Numbered from the stretch's first letter, positions 1-8,621 are shown. The stretch: 46,992 nt of DNA from a virus (IMGVR_UViG_3300009610_000039:1-46992); one strand, 5' to 3'. The notes: generated from the sequence alone by a model not told the origin. Numbers and translations are program-made.

Positions 1-183
1 AACAAACGTCTAGCATCACAACTCTTTGTAAAGTAGTTATGCACAGATGTTACCTCTTGTTATAGCAAGCGTGCTTTACGTTCGTTGGTAAGGTGGCTTT
101 CCAAAAGTTGGGAAGGTGACTGAACTATATTCGGAAGGGCAACGTTCCGGCACCGCCCCGGTCCAGGTCTTACCCATTTTTGG
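1..183. other. Non-coding left end
   Basis: No open frame of useful length crosses this stretch in either direction: all three forward frames hit stops by about position 65. It holds only weak inverted repeats, for example CGGAA...TTCCG near 131-149. I see no tRNA and no clear terminator. It acts as the upstream spacer of the late-gene promoter. Whether it is close to a physical genome end cannot be told from the window. Confidence 0.5.
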
Positions 184-212
184 TTCAAAGCTTTGTGTTA
201 CAATGTTATAAT
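184..212 (+). promoter_or_regulatory. Probable promoter of the terminase/late operon
   Basis: A perfect TATAAT (207-212) lies 17 bases after TTCAAA (184-189), a fair sigma-70/SigA-type -35. Transcription would start near 219, giving a leader of about 37 bases before the small terminase ATG at 256. A 10-base palindrome CAAAGCTTTG overlaps the -35 and could bind a regulator; that is inference. Confidence 0.55.
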
Positions 213-255
213 TTTGAGTTGCGGTCACGCAAGGTCATACGTTATACTCGGGAAC

Positions 256-570
256 ATGAAGACATGGGATCCCGATGATGCCTTGGCGGAGCTCACCCAG
301 GGTCAGCGACACTTGATCGAAGAGACGGACCTTTCAGATGCTAAGCAAACTGGGCAGATGGTGGATCAGATCTTCCGCGAGAGTGCCTGTGCAGCTGCCC
401 TCAGTGTCGTCCACATTGCCCTGCACGGAGCTAACGATCGTATTAGATTCCAGGCGGCTCAATACGTAGTGGAGCGTGGCACATCCGTTGATGGTGGTAG
501 TGGAGACGCGCTGCACGATCTCGTCAGTGAGCTGTCGGAGATGCTGCGTGCGAATCCCTCTGCAAGCTAA
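256..570 (+). CDS. terS: Terminase small subunit (probable)
   Basis: 104 residues. The start at 256 (MKTWDPDD) is preferred to the upstream ATG at 193 because 193 falls inside the promoter region. The C-terminal half carries a helix of the form RIRFQAAQYVVERG, typical of small terminase subunits and related phage DNA-recognition proteins. The position is right: it is the first late gene and overlaps the large terminase by 23 bases. The small subunit recognises packaging sites and feeds DNA to the ATPase. Assignment rests on this helix and synteny, since these proteins are poorly conserved. Confidence 0.65.
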   Translation: MKTWDPDDALAELTQGQRHLIEETDLSDAKQTGQMVDQIFRESACAAALSVVHIALHGANDRIRFQAAQYVVERGTSVDGGSGDALHDLVSELSEMLRANPSAS

Positions 571-1999
571 GCTGGCGATCTTCGATAAGGCTGGCTACAC
601 GCCTCATTCGTTTGGGCAGCGGGCGTATCACACATCACAGGCGCGCTTCCGGGCGGCGTGTTGCGGCCGAAGATACGGCAAGTCAACAATGGCGGCGCAA
701 GATAAGTTGCCTGACGTGATGTTGATGCAGGATTCCATAGGGTGGATTGTTGGGCCGACGTATGACTTGGGCGAGAAGGAGTTTCGCGTCCTGTGGGAGT
801 CGTTGATCATTAAGCTGAAGTTGGGCCGGGACAAGCGGGTTCAGAAGGCTTATAATAAGAGGGCTGGCGATATGTATATCGAGATGCCCTGGGGAGCCCG
901 AGTTGAGGTGAGGAGCGCCACACAACCGGAACGGTTAGTGGGTGAGAAGCTCGATTGGGCCATTATGTCGGAGGCGGCGAAGCATAATAAGGAGACCTGG
1001 GAGCGCATGATTCGGCCGAGCTTGGCTGACAAGAGAGGCACGTGCGATTTCCCTACCACCCCGGAGGGCTTTAATTGGTTCTACGACCTGTGGAGGCAAG
1101 GCTTCGATGACTCTATGACCAACTATGCGTCCTGGAGGTTCCCGAGCTGGGAGAACCCGATTGTTTACCCGGGAGGACGCCAGGATGAGGAGATCCTTGA
1201 TATTGAGAGGACCACCACGCCTGAGTGGTTCTTGCAGGAGATTGCGGCGGACTTTTCGAGTTTTGTGGGGAAGATCTATGAGGAGTTCACGGAGGCGACG
1301 CATGTACGAAATCATCGATTCCACCCAGAGTGGAAGAACTACATCGCCTTCGATTGGGGCTTCGTTAATCCGCTCGCAGCAGTCGAGTTCCAGGTGGATC
1401 CTTCCGACAATATTTATATCTGGCGGGAACACTATCGTTCGTACACTCGAGTGGAAGAACATTGCCAGATCCTGAAGGATAGGAAGCAGCCTGACGGGTA
1501 CCATTTGGATTTGACGTTTGGCGATCCGGCTGATCCGGAGGCTGTGATGTCAGTGTCGCTGCATTTGGCGCCTTGTTTGGCCATTCCAGATTGCAAGACG
1601 AACTGGCGTGCTGGGATTGACTTGGTTAAGAGGTTCGTGAAGGTTAGGAGCACAGGGAGAGACCTGGATGAGTTTGGAACGCCAGAGGTGGCGCCTAAGT
1701 TGTTCGTGGACCCTAGTTGCGTTAACACTATTCGAGAGTTCAACCTGTACAAGGCGCCGGAGGGCATTAAGAGTACGGTGAGGGAATCGTCGACGACTTC
1801 GGCGGCTGTGAAGCAGGATGACCATATTCTCGATGCGCTGCGTTATGCCTTGGTGATGATTTATGATTTGGGGGCTACTGCCTCGCTAGCCGAGGTAGCG
1901 GAACTGAATAATCTGGGGCTGGCGCACCCGGGGCAGGTTAGCTTCTTTCATGAGGCAGGGCAAAGAGGCGGAGTGACTATGTCGATGGAGGACTGGTGA
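548..1999 (+). CDS. terL: Terminase large subunit (packaging ATPase-nuclease)
   Basis: 483 residues, the normal length for the family. The chosen start is GTG at 548, seven bases after CGGAG. The open frame runs further upstream to 476, but that part lies inside the small-subunit gene and reads as Cys-rich nonsense. Walker A is CCGRRYGKST at about residues 38-47. The Walker B position reads AIMSEAAK, with Ser where Asp is usual. The C-terminal RNase-H-like nuclease shows its acidic residues in IAFDWGF, TFGDPADPEA and DDHILDALRYA. It translocates DNA into proheads and cuts the concatemer. Confidence 0.95.
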   Translation: MRIPLQAKLAIFDKAGYTPHSFGQRAYHTSQARFRAACCGRRYGKSTMAAQDKLPDVMLMQDSIGWIVGPTYDLGEKEFRVLWESLIIKLKLGRDKRVQKAYNKRAGDMYIEMPWGARVEVRSATQPERLVGEKLDWAIMSEAAKHNKETWERMIRPSLADKRGTCDFPTTPEGFNWFYDLWRQGFDDSMTNYASWRFPSWENPIVYPGGRQDEEILDIERTTTPEWFLQEIAADFSSFVGKIYEEFTEATHVRNHRFHPEWKNYIAFDWGFVNPLAAVEFQVDPSDNIYIWREHYRSYTRVEEHCQILKDRKQPDGYHLDLTFGDPADPEAVMSVSLHLAPCLAIPDCKTNWRAGIDLVKRFVKVRSTGRDLDEFGTPEVAPKLFVDPSCVNTIREFNLYKAPEGIKSTVRESSTTSAAVKQDDHILDALRYALVMIYDLGATASLAEVAELNNLGLAHPGQVSFFHEAGQRGGVTMSMEDW

Positions 2000-2061
2000 T
2001 TCAGCTGCTGGTGATCTTGCTGATTATCTTTCTGGTGATCGCCATTGTGAGGAGTTTGTGA
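1996..2061 (+). CDS. Tiny single-pass membrane peptide
   Basis: A 21-residue frame starting with GTG inside the terminase stop (GTGA overlap) and ending in TGATG with the portal start. After Met-Ile-Gln it is almost entirely Leu, Ile, Val, Phe and Ala, with one Arg near the end: a ready-made transmembrane helix. GGAGG at 1987-1991 is four bases before the GTG. Two further tiny membrane peptides occur in the leftward genes (35406-35495, 39793-39882). It could instead be a translated linker that only couples terminase to portal synthesis. Confidence 0.45.
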   Translation: MIQLLVILLIIFLVIAIVRSL

Positions 2062-3560
2062 TGGAGCCTATTTCGAAGTTGCCGCCTGGGACGGAGATTG
2101 TCGAGGTCCTTGAGAGTGGTGTGATCCTGTTGAAGGATGCGAAGCCTTCCATTAGGGAGCTGGGCGCCTCTGGGATGACTAACTATCCCAATATGTGGCG
2201 TGGGGAGTATAAGCCTGAGCTGGCTGGACAGACTGGGCGGCGCACGTATCATAAGATGAAGCGGAGTGATGGCCAGGTGCATGGCCTTATTCGGCTAGTG
2301 AAGACGCCTATCTTGGCTGCGCGTTGGTATGTGGCGCCGCCGTTGATTGAGGGTAGAGCTATTCGCCGGAAAGATAAGCAGATGGCGCTGTTTGTCAATA
2401 ACTGTTTGTTTCATTATCAGTCGTGCAGCTTTCCGCAGATCCTGTTTGAGGGTCTAGAGCACTTGACGTATGGCTTCTATGCCTTTGAGAAGGTTTGGGA
2501 GATGCGTACGATTAAGGGCAAAGAGAGGGTCGTGCTGCAGAAGCTGGCTGCGAGGCATCCGCTCGATGTGGAGGGCTTTGATTATGACGCGCATGGTGGA
2601 CCGCAAGGCTTGATGCAGTATGTTGACGGGATACAGATTGATATTCCGATTGAGCGGTTGCTGGTGTTTACGCATGAGATGGAAGCTTATGACATGGAAG
2701 GCGTTTCCATGTTGCGGCCAGCGTACAAGCACTGGTATTATAAGGAGCAGATGTACAAGGTCGACGCTATTCAGAAGGAGCGGCATGGCATTGGCATTCC
2801 AGTGATCAAGTTGCCGCCTTCATTTACGCCGGACGATAAAGCGTATGCTCAGGAGCTTGGACGGAACCTGCGTACGAATGAGAATGCGCATGTTGTGCTG
2901 CCACCGATGTGGGAGCTGAGCATGTTGAAGCTTGAGGGACATGTTGTGAATGCGCTGGATACGGCGGAGCATCATGACAAGATGATGGCGAGGGCCGTGT
3001 TGGGTCAGTTCCTCAACTTGGAGAGTGGTGGCGGACAGTCGATTGAGCAGTTCATGGATCTGTTCTTGAAGTCGACGAGATTTATTGCGGACTCGATGCG
3101 GGATGTTATCAATAAGCATCTGATTCCCGAGTTGGTTCGCTACAACTTCGATAATGTCGAGCCGGAAGAGATGCCGGAGCTCAGAGTTCGCCGCCTAGGT
3201 GATACTGTTGACTGGCGAACGATTTCCTTTGCTCTGCGTAACTTGGTCGGTGCGGGCATCATTAAGCCGGATGACAGGCTTGAAGAGTGGATCCGTGAGG
3301 AAATGGACCTCCCTGTGGAGGACATGGAGTCGGCCCGCATGGTGTTGGACCTGGATGTGCCACAAGGGTTGGAGGCACAGGAGTCGATGCAAGAGTTCAA
3401 TAAGGCGACAGATGCGGCTGCACGGGATGAAGAGCAGTTGCAGAAGGACGGAGAGCCGCCTGGGATTGCAGGGTTGCCTAGGCAGGCGAAGGGTGGCGGA
3501 GGCCAAGGACGTAACCCTGGAAGCAATGGGCGTACGGGGCGGGATAGAAGTGGTGGCTGA
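2061..3560 (+). CDS. Portal protein, Mu gp29-like (DUF935)
   Basis: 499 residues. ATG at 2061 follows GAGGAG (2049-2054), so it is preferred to the GTG three bases earlier. The stretch HGLIRLVKTPILAARWYV, the later ESGGGQSIEQF and the acidic, Gln-rich C-terminus fit the Mu gp29/DUF935 portal family. The dodecameric portal forms the DNA channel at one capsid vertex and docks the terminase. It directly follows the large terminase, as expected. The last 30 or so residues are a Gly-rich, disordered-looking tail. Confidence 0.85.
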   Translation: MEPISKLPPGTEIVEVLESGVILLKDAKPSIRELGASGMTNYPNMWRGEYKPELAGQTGRRTYHKMKRSDGQVHGLIRLVKTPILAARWYVAPPLIEGRAIRRKDKQMALFVNNCLFHYQSCSFPQILFEGLEHLTYGFYAFEKVWEMRTIKGKERVVLQKLAARHPLDVEGFDYDAHGGPQGLMQYVDGIQIDIPIERLLVFTHEMEAYDMEGVSMLRPAYKHWYYKEQMYKVDAIQKERHGIGIPVIKLPPSFTPDDKAYAQELGRNLRTNENAHVVLPPMWELSMLKLEGHVVNALDTAEHHDKMMARAVLGQFLNLESGGGQSIEQFMDLFLKSTRFIADSMRDVINKHLIPELVRYNFDNVEPEEMPELRVRRLGDTVDWRTISFALRNLVGAGIIKPDDRLEEWIREEMDLPVEDMESARMVLDLDVPQGLEAQESMQEFNKATDAAARDEEQLQKDGEPPGIAGLPRQAKGGGGQGRNPGSNGRTGRDRSGG

Positions 3561-3562
3561 TA

Positions 3563-3862
3563 GTGTTCGAGCAGCCGGTAGTCATAGCCGCCTCTATTGC
3601 AGTTATTTCGTTTATAGTCGTCACGTTTGCTCGGGTAATCGGCAGATGGCTTATGAAGGCTATCACTCGAACTTTTGCAGACACCGTATTAACTGCTATG
3701 GGTCCAGAGCTGGACAAGTTAGGAGTCCAGGTAGCGGAGGCTCAAGTGATCAACACGGAAGAGCATACGAAGACCTCTACACGTCTTGGAGCGGTAGAGA
3801 ATAGATTGACTGACGTCGAGCAGCGACTCAGCGCGGTCGAGAATCTGTTAGAACAACCATAA
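3563..3862 (+). CDS. Small membrane-anchored coiled-coil protein
   Basis: 99 residues from GTG at 3563, two bases after the portal stop. Residues about 6-30 form one hydrophobic membrane segment (VVIAASIAVISFIVVTFA). After residue about 55 the sequence becomes heptad-like (RLGAVENRLTDVEQRLSAVE), a coiled coil of three to four heptads. The architecture resembles small phage membrane or spanin-like/holin-accessory proteins, but it sits among head genes and has no lysis partner nearby. Function unknown. The ribosome site is weak, so translational coupling to the portal is likely. Confidence 0.6.
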   Translation: MFEQPVVIAASIAVISFIVVTFARVIGRWLMKAITRTFADTVLTAMGPELDKLGVQVAEAQVINTEEHTKTSTRLGAVENRLTDVEQRLSAVENLLEQP

Positions 3863-3875
3863 CAAGGAGGGCCAA

Positions 3876-4487
3876 GTGGCCGGATTAAGTACAAACGGAC
3901 GGAACGCCATCGTAGATGGGTTGGCATCTGTTACTACGCATATTGGCTTGCTAGATGCCTCAGGTACAGAGATTACAGGTGGAACGCCTGCGTATGCACG
4001 CAAGGCAGTTACTTGGACAGCTGCGGCTGCAGGCATTCGTGATAATAACGCCCAGCTGCTGTTTGATATTCCAGCAGCGACGACTGTAGCGTTCCACGGA
4101 CTTTACAGTGCCATCACAGCTGGTACGAACTACGCGATCTTGCCGGTTCAAGGCGGATCGCCTGCTCTGCCTATGCTGGCGACGATCCTTGCATCTACTG
4201 ATGTGTTCACTAGTTTTGCGCACGGTCTAGTGAACACAGACCGTGTTCTGCTCTCAGATGAGCGCAGTGCAGGATTGCCCGCAACCTTTGACGAGAACAC
4301 GATTTACTATGTGATCGCGTCGGCTACTGATACGTTCCAGCTTTCGCTCACCTCGGGTGGTGCGGCTGTTACAGTGACAGCTAATGCGGAGCTGTTCGTT
4401 CAGAAGTGCGTGCCTGAGGTCTTTGCGGCTCAGGGCCAGTACTCTATTGCCACTGGCGCGCTTGATCTCGACGCCAACCTGATCTGA
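3876..4487 (+). CDS. Virion structural protein (putative minor tail or capsid fibre component)
   Basis: 203 residues. GTG at 3876 lies five bases after a strong AAGGAGG (3864-3870). The N-terminal half is beta-rich and Ala/Thr/Gly-rich (NAIVDGLASVTTHIGLLD), a pattern seen in actinophage tail-associated proteins. A middle module (FAHGLVNTDRVLL, then GLPA..., YYVI...DTFQLS) is a small beta domain found in many phage structural proteins. It is likely exposed on the virion. Its position between portal and protease is unusual for a tail protein. Confidence 0.55.
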   Translation: MAGLSTNGRNAIVDGLASVTTHIGLLDASGTEITGGTPAYARKAVTWTAAAAGIRDNNAQLLFDIPAATTVAFHGLYSAITAGTNYAILPVQGGSPALPMLATILASTDVFTSFAHGLVNTDRVLLSDERSAGLPATFDENTIYYVIASATDTFQLSLTSGGAAVTVTANAELFVQKCVPEVFAAQGQYSIATGALDLDANLI

Positions 4488-4495
4488 GAGGATGA

Positions 4496-4789
4496 ATGAT
4501 GGGCAGAGCAAGTTTAGGGCCGGATGGAAAGCCGATCCACAAGGATGACCTGTACGGGCTGGACGACCTGTTCGTGCCAGGCAACACGTTCACCGTGACG
4601 TGGACCGTGTACAACGACGACCAGACACAGGACGTGATCTCCAGCGAAACCATCACAGTGGAAGAAACAGGTCCACACTCACCACGTGAGTTGAATCGCT
4701 ACTTCCATGCACAGTCCCGCAAGGGCTACGCAGCAAACATCACCAACATCGATCCACCGCCTGTGATGATCGGTATTCCGACAGAGTAA
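4496..4789 (+). CDS. Hypothetical small virion protein
   Basis: 97 residues, two in-frame ATGs at 4496 and 4499 behind GAGAGG (4486-4491); the second has the better spacing. The centre reads as a small beta-sandwich (NTFTVTWTVYNDD, then SSETITVEET), followed by a segment ending near GYAANITNIDPPP. No catalytic motif is seen. Its codons are GC-richer than those of the neighbours on both sides, suggesting separate acquisition. It is flanked by structural genes, so a virion role is inferred only. Confidence 0.55.
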   Translation: MMGRASLGPDGKPIHKDDLYGLDDLFVPGNTFTVTWTVYNDDQTQDVISSETITVEETGPHSPRELNRYFHAQSRKGYAANITNIDPPPVMIGIPTE

Positions 4790-4798
4790 GCGTTGCTG

Positions 4799-7700
4799 AT
4801 GACGTTTCCGTCCATACCAGGTTCAACCAAGATACGAAGTACTACTACTACCGCCACTGGTAGCGATCTCAGCATCATTCTGAATGCGACCGGTACGGGG
4901 GCAGTCATTGGCGATCTCTTGATTGCTATTGCTACTTCGTATCAAGGTGCTGCTTCTGGCGCCAACTGGGCATCTTGGGCGGCTGGTTGGACAGAGTTCT
5001 ATGACTCAGGCAGCACTACGACTGCTGCCGTTGCGATGGCTTATCGGTGGTGTGTCTCTACTGGTTCTCAATCTACAAACGTCACTCAGACCGGAACCAT
5101 CACTGGTCATCGTACCTTGACGACCATTGCCATTACCGGTGCTCATCCCACGGCAGCGCCTGAAGCTGGCGGACGGGCCGATTCGATCGACGCTACGCAA
5201 GCCAATCCGACAACGGTGACACCATCATGGGGTGCGGAGGATACCTTGTGGATGGCGGTCCATGCGGACGGTGAAACAGCAACGGCTGGTTCGTACACAG
5301 GAGTCACGGCAGCGCCGGCCAGCTACAGCGGCTTCGCTGCAACGACGCTCTCCGCCGATGCCGTGGGCGGCGTAATGAGTGGGGTTGCCTTCCGACAGTT
5401 GAATGCATCCTCCGAAGATGCTGGCGCATTTACTGCTGATACATCGAGTGCTCGCCACGGCGCACTTCTGGTTGCGATCAGGCCAGCAGGTGTCCCGACA
5501 CTCACACAAGCAACATATCGGTTCTACGATACCGGAACTGAATCAGGTAGCACCGCATTGGCTGCGCAGGACACTGGTATTTCGGTTGACACTGGTGCTG
5601 GTGACTTTACTGGTGTTGCTAGAGTTCGTCTGCAATCCACGACAGCCGTTCCGGTTTCGGCTGCTGACAACTTCAATCTTCAGTGGGACAAGAACTCAGA
5701 CGCAGCGTGGGCGGATATACTTCCTGCCGACAAGTACCAGGTTGTCGCCCTCACGGTCGCTCTGGATGGTGTCACTAATGATGGTGCTGGTCAGTCGTTC
5801 TTAGGGAACGGAAAGAAACTGACAAGAGCACGTTTCTACTTGGATTCCAACGCAACCACCGGAAGTATCACCGCAAGACTGTATGCACACTCGGGGACAT
5901 ACGGATCGGGTGGTGTCCCAACAGGGGCAGTTCTTGCCGAGGCAACGACGAGACTCAATACGGCTCTCTCCAGCACATTGTCGTGGCAATGGTTCGATTT
6001 CGATGGGACATACACGCTTGGCAGCGGAACGGCGTACTTCATTGTTGTCTACCTTGTTGGTGTCCCAACAGGAAGCGTTCTGATCGGATACGACAACGGG
6101 GTTCGGAGTCATGCGGGCAACGGTGTTATCCGAACAACAGCGGGAGCATGGACTACTAGCTCTAATGACTGGCCCTTTGAGGTTTACACCGATGACGGGA
6201 TCATTCCTTACGACATCCCGAACCTGACCGACGATGCTGTCACCACGAATCGCCTCGGCGCAGGAAGCGGTTCGTTCGTTGCAGGCAGGGTGGTTGAAGA
6301 TGGTTATCTCAACGGCCTTGGATGGACTGCTAACAACTACACGGAGTTGGTATTTCCATTTAAGGTGCTTGTCGCTAACTTTGTTGACACGGATGTTATT
6401 CGTCTTCGTGTTGTACGAAATGGAGCAGCTCTTGATACGTATACTGTATATGCGACAATCACGATTAGTACACCGGCAGCAGGACCAGAGGGTACAAGTC
6501 GTGTAGCGTTGATTGTAGGAGCCCAGTTTACTGCGACAAAAGTTGCTGTTAATGCCGCTAAGCCCTTTTTGGTGATATCAGTAAAGGCTACAGATACAAA
6601 GGTCGCTGTAGGTAGTGCAAAGGCTAGTGAGGTATTAGGCACAAAGGCGGCCGAAGTTAAGATCGGCGTAGCGTCAGCTAAGAGTAGTCCTGTAGGCCTT
6701 TCAGCTGCTGTTGGCGCAAAGGTTGTCGTGGCTGTTGATGGCACTATGAAGGCCGTGGCAGCTCTAGGTACCAAGATAACTGCTTTGAAGGTTGCGGTAG
6801 CCTTTGCTGATGCGTACCTTATAGGAAGCGTAAAGGCTACCGAAACTAAGGTAGCTGTTGGAACTTCTAAGACTTCTTCTGCTGGGGCTCTCAAAGCTAC
6901 TGAAGTCAAGACAGCTATAGGCTCCAGTACTATTTCTGTAACGGACACAGCAAGGGCTGATGGTACCAAGGTCACCACCATTGTTACAGGTTCAGCTATT
7001 GTCGTGTCTACTATAGCCGCCAAGATCACTGCTGTAAGAGTCGCCTTAGGTAGTGCGGAGAGCTCACTTGCCATCGGCTCGAAGGTTAATATTAAATCGG
7101 CCAAGATCTTCTTGACAGCAGCCATCAAAGCTACTCAGGCGAAGGTAGCAGTTGGCTCAGTCAAGAGCCCTGTGGAGGCACATGCTCGTGAGACTGCCGT
7201 AAAGGTCGGAGTCAGTAGCAACGATGTTTACCTAACGGGAAGTGCTAAGGAAGCCGCGTCTAAGTTGACCAGTGGAGCCTCCACAGGCTTCGCGTTGGCT
7301 TGGTCTCGTATGGACGGAGTCAACGTAGCTGGAGCAGTTCAAGCTGCTATGCGTGTTGCCCTTTCTATGGGCTCTAAGTTGACTAGCTCAAGACTAGCGA
7401 CTGCGGCAACTAATCTGAGCATAACAGGTCGGACAAATCAGTCTGGCGTAAAGGTTGCAAGCGGTTCGACTGACCTTGTAGCAGTAGTTAGTACAAAGGA
7501 AGCTGCATCAAGACTTGCAACTGGTTCAGCCAAGTCAGCTATAGCGAACAGTGCTCGAGAGGCTGCATCTAGATCTACGACTGGTGTTGCTACGGCCTTT
7601 GTTATTGCTTGGTCGAAAGTAGATGGCGTATTTGTTGGCGGAGCTGTTCAGACAGCAATGCGAGTGGCTGCCTCTCTAGGGTCTAGGTTGGCAGCTACTA

Positions 7701-8251
7701 AGAGTGTAAGTGGTCAAAGTGCTACTACAGTCGTTACAGGTCGTACGAAGATGACTGGAGTAAAGGTTGTAGCTGGTTCAGGTAAGCTAGTTGCTGCGGA
7801 GCATATAAAGGTCAATACTGTCAAGGTAGCTGTTGGACTCTTTAGTGTTCCTGCTGCTCTAACGAGTAGAGTTACGGCAGTTAAAGTAGCTGTACTGTCA
7901 ACTAGAGTGGGCTTGACTGTTTATGCTCGGTCGTTGTTTGTCAAGACAATTGCTGGGCAAGCTGTTACGGCACTTGTAGTTAGGACACGCCAGCTAGGTG
8001 TTCGCATTGGTGTAGCTAGGGCTAAGGCCTATTTAACCTTTGCAGCCACTTTCCTCAAGCAGGCATTTGACGATCTTCATATAGCTGACAAGGTTGTTGA
8101 TGTAACCATTCAGAATGTTACAACAGTAACCATTCAAGAGGTAGTTGCGTCATCTTTGTCTGTTCAGCGTGTTATGACTGTAGAGGTCCAGAAGACTTCT
8201 GAGGCGACATTGAATCGTATTGCTGTAGTCAACCCAAAGGAGGTTGTATGA
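4799..8251 (+). CDS. Long virion protein with C-terminal 20-residue repeat array
   Basis: 1150 residues from ATG 4799; an in-frame TTG at 4793 is less likely. Residues 1 to about 560 are Thr/Ser/Gly-rich beta domains of the type found in phage adhesins, including segments such as RFYDTGTESGS and SITARLYAHSG. From residue 582 to about 1089 the protein is a tandem array of about 25 units of 20 residues, ending in a short beta-like tail with repeated VTIQ. The array is Ala/Val/Ser/Thr/Lys-rich, with no Cys and few aromatics. Base composition drops in GC near the array. The gene overlaps the next by ATGA. Likely a fibre or surface protein; no enzymatic motif. Confidence 0.75.
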   Translation: MTFPSIPGSTKIRSTTTTATGSDLSIILNATGTGAVIGDLLIAIATSYQGAASGANWASWAAGWTEFYDSGSTTTAAVAMAYRWCVSTGSQSTNVTQTGTITGHRTLTTIAITGAHPTAAPEAGGRADSIDATQANPTTVTPSWGAEDTLWMAVHADGETATAGSYTGVTAAPASYSGFAATTLSADAVGGVMSGVAFRQLNASSEDAGAFTADTSSARHGALLVAIRPAGVPTLTQATYRFYDTGTESGSTALAAQDTGISVDTGAGDFTGVARVRLQSTTAVPVSAADNFNLQWDKNSDAAWADILPADKYQVVALTVALDGVTNDGAGQSFLGNGKKLTRARFYLDSNATTGSITARLYAHSGTYGSGGVPTGAVLAEATTRLNTALSSTLSWQWFDFDGTYTLGSGTAYFIVVYLVGVPTGSVLIGYDNGVRSHAGNGVIRTTAGAWTTSSNDWPFEVYTDDGIIPYDIPNLTDDAVTTNRLGAGSGSFVAGRVVEDGYLNGLGWTANNYTELVFPFKVLVANFVDTDVIRLRVVRNGAALDTYTVYATITISTPAAGPEGTSRVALIVGAQFTATKVAVNAAKPFLVISVKATDTKVAVGSAKASEVLGTKAAEVKIGVASAKSSPVGLSAAVGAKVVVAVDGTMKAVAALGTKITALKVAVAFADAYLIGSVKATETKVAVGTSKTSSAGALKATEVKTAIGSSTISVTDTARADGTKVTTIVTGSAIVVSTIAAKITAVRVALGSAESSLAIGSKVNIKSAKIFLTAAIKATQAKVAVGSVKSPVEAHARETAVKVGVSSNDVYLTGSAKEAASKLTSGASTGFALAWSRMDGVNVAGAVQAAMRVALSMGSKLTSSRLATAATNLSITGRTNQSGVKVASGSTDLVAVVSTKEAASRLATGSAKSAIANSAREAASRSTTGVATAFVIAWSKVDGVFVGGAVQTAMRVAASLGSRLAATKSVSGQSATTVVTGRTKMTGVKVVAGSGKLVAAEHIKVNTVKVAVGLFSVPAALTSRVTAVKVAVLSTRVGLTVYARSLFVKTIAGQAVTALVVRTRQLGVRIGVARAKAYLTFAATFLKQAFDDLHIADKVVDVTIQNVTTVTIQEVVASSLSVQRVMTVEVQKTSEATLNRIAVVNPKEVV
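6542..8065 (+). repeat. About 25 tandem degenerate 60-bp (20-residue) coding repeats
   Basis: The encoded units run back to back. The typical form is VAVGSAKxxxxxxxxKAxxVK: an alternating hydrophobic start and a Lys or Arg closing nearly every unit. Most units are exactly 20 residues; four are 23, one is 21 and one is 15. Copies are strongly diverged at the DNA level, so the array is old and maintained by selection on the protein, not a recent slippage product. Confidence 0.85.
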
Positions 8252-8562
8252 TTAAGCGTCTTGCACTCGAGTCTACTACGGTCGAAAAGATCAGAGTAGG
8301 CCTTATTAGTAGGAATGATCCTACTTCAGCTCCGCCTAGCTTTCAAACGACAGTGGAGACTGCCAATGATCCATCGGCGTGGGCTAATGGTACGTGGGAT
8401 AGTGTTTGGAATCCTGAGACAGGGTATGTCGTAGCATTGTCTCCAGTAACTGGTACAACTAATTTTGCTTTGACTGCTAATACAGAAATGAAGGGCTGGG
8501 TTAAGTGGACTCATGGTCTGGAAACGCCTGTGAAACTATTTGCCCTTTTAGTGGTGAAATGA
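8248..8562 (+). CDS. Hypothetical small virion-associated protein
   Basis: 104 residues. It starts inside the stop of the repeat-protein gene (ATGA) behind a strong AAAGGAGG, so the two are co-translated. The sequence is beta-rich, with aromatic residues around NGTWDSVWNPETGY and a C-terminal KGWVKW...PVKLFALLVV strand. It has no membrane helix long enough to be convincing and no motif I recognise. Coupling to the long repeat protein suggests a partner such as a cap or chaperone (inference). Confidence 0.6.
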   Translation: MIKRLALESTTVEKIRVGLISRNDPTSAPPSFQTTVETANDPSAWANGTWDSVWNPETGYVVALSPVTGTTNFALTANTEMKGWVKWTHGLETPVKLFALLVVK

Positions 8563-8574
8563 TATCTATTTCCC

Positions 8575-8604
8575 TTGCAGTCCTCGCGTAGGCACCTATA
8601 TAAT
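8575..8604 (+). promoter_or_regulatory. Internal late promoter before the capsid block
   Basis: TTGCAG (8575-8580), an 18-base spacer and a perfect TATAAT (8599-8604) sit in the only sizeable gap (59 bases) of the head region. Transcription would start near 8611, right at the ribosome site TAGGAGG of the protease gene. This would raise capsid-block expression above that of the terminase/portal genes. Confidence 0.55.
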
Positions 8605-8621
8605 CGGGCGTAGGAGGTAGT

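Noticed and set aside
935-1504. 189-residue minus-strand frame opposite the large terminase
   Set aside because: The terminase motifs are unmistakable on the plus strand; this frame has no motif and no start signal.
6337-7128. 263-residue open frame on the minus strand opposite the repeat protein
   Set aside because: It is the complement of the low-complexity repeat array, with Ala/Val/Thr-rich sequence and no ribosome site. The plus-strand frame has the ordered repeat structure.
8571-8580. TTTCCCTTGCAG before the capsid block as a third copy of the class 1 block
   Set aside because: It resembles the complement of CTGCCAGGGAAAA but differs at two positions and lies in a different place relative to its promoter.
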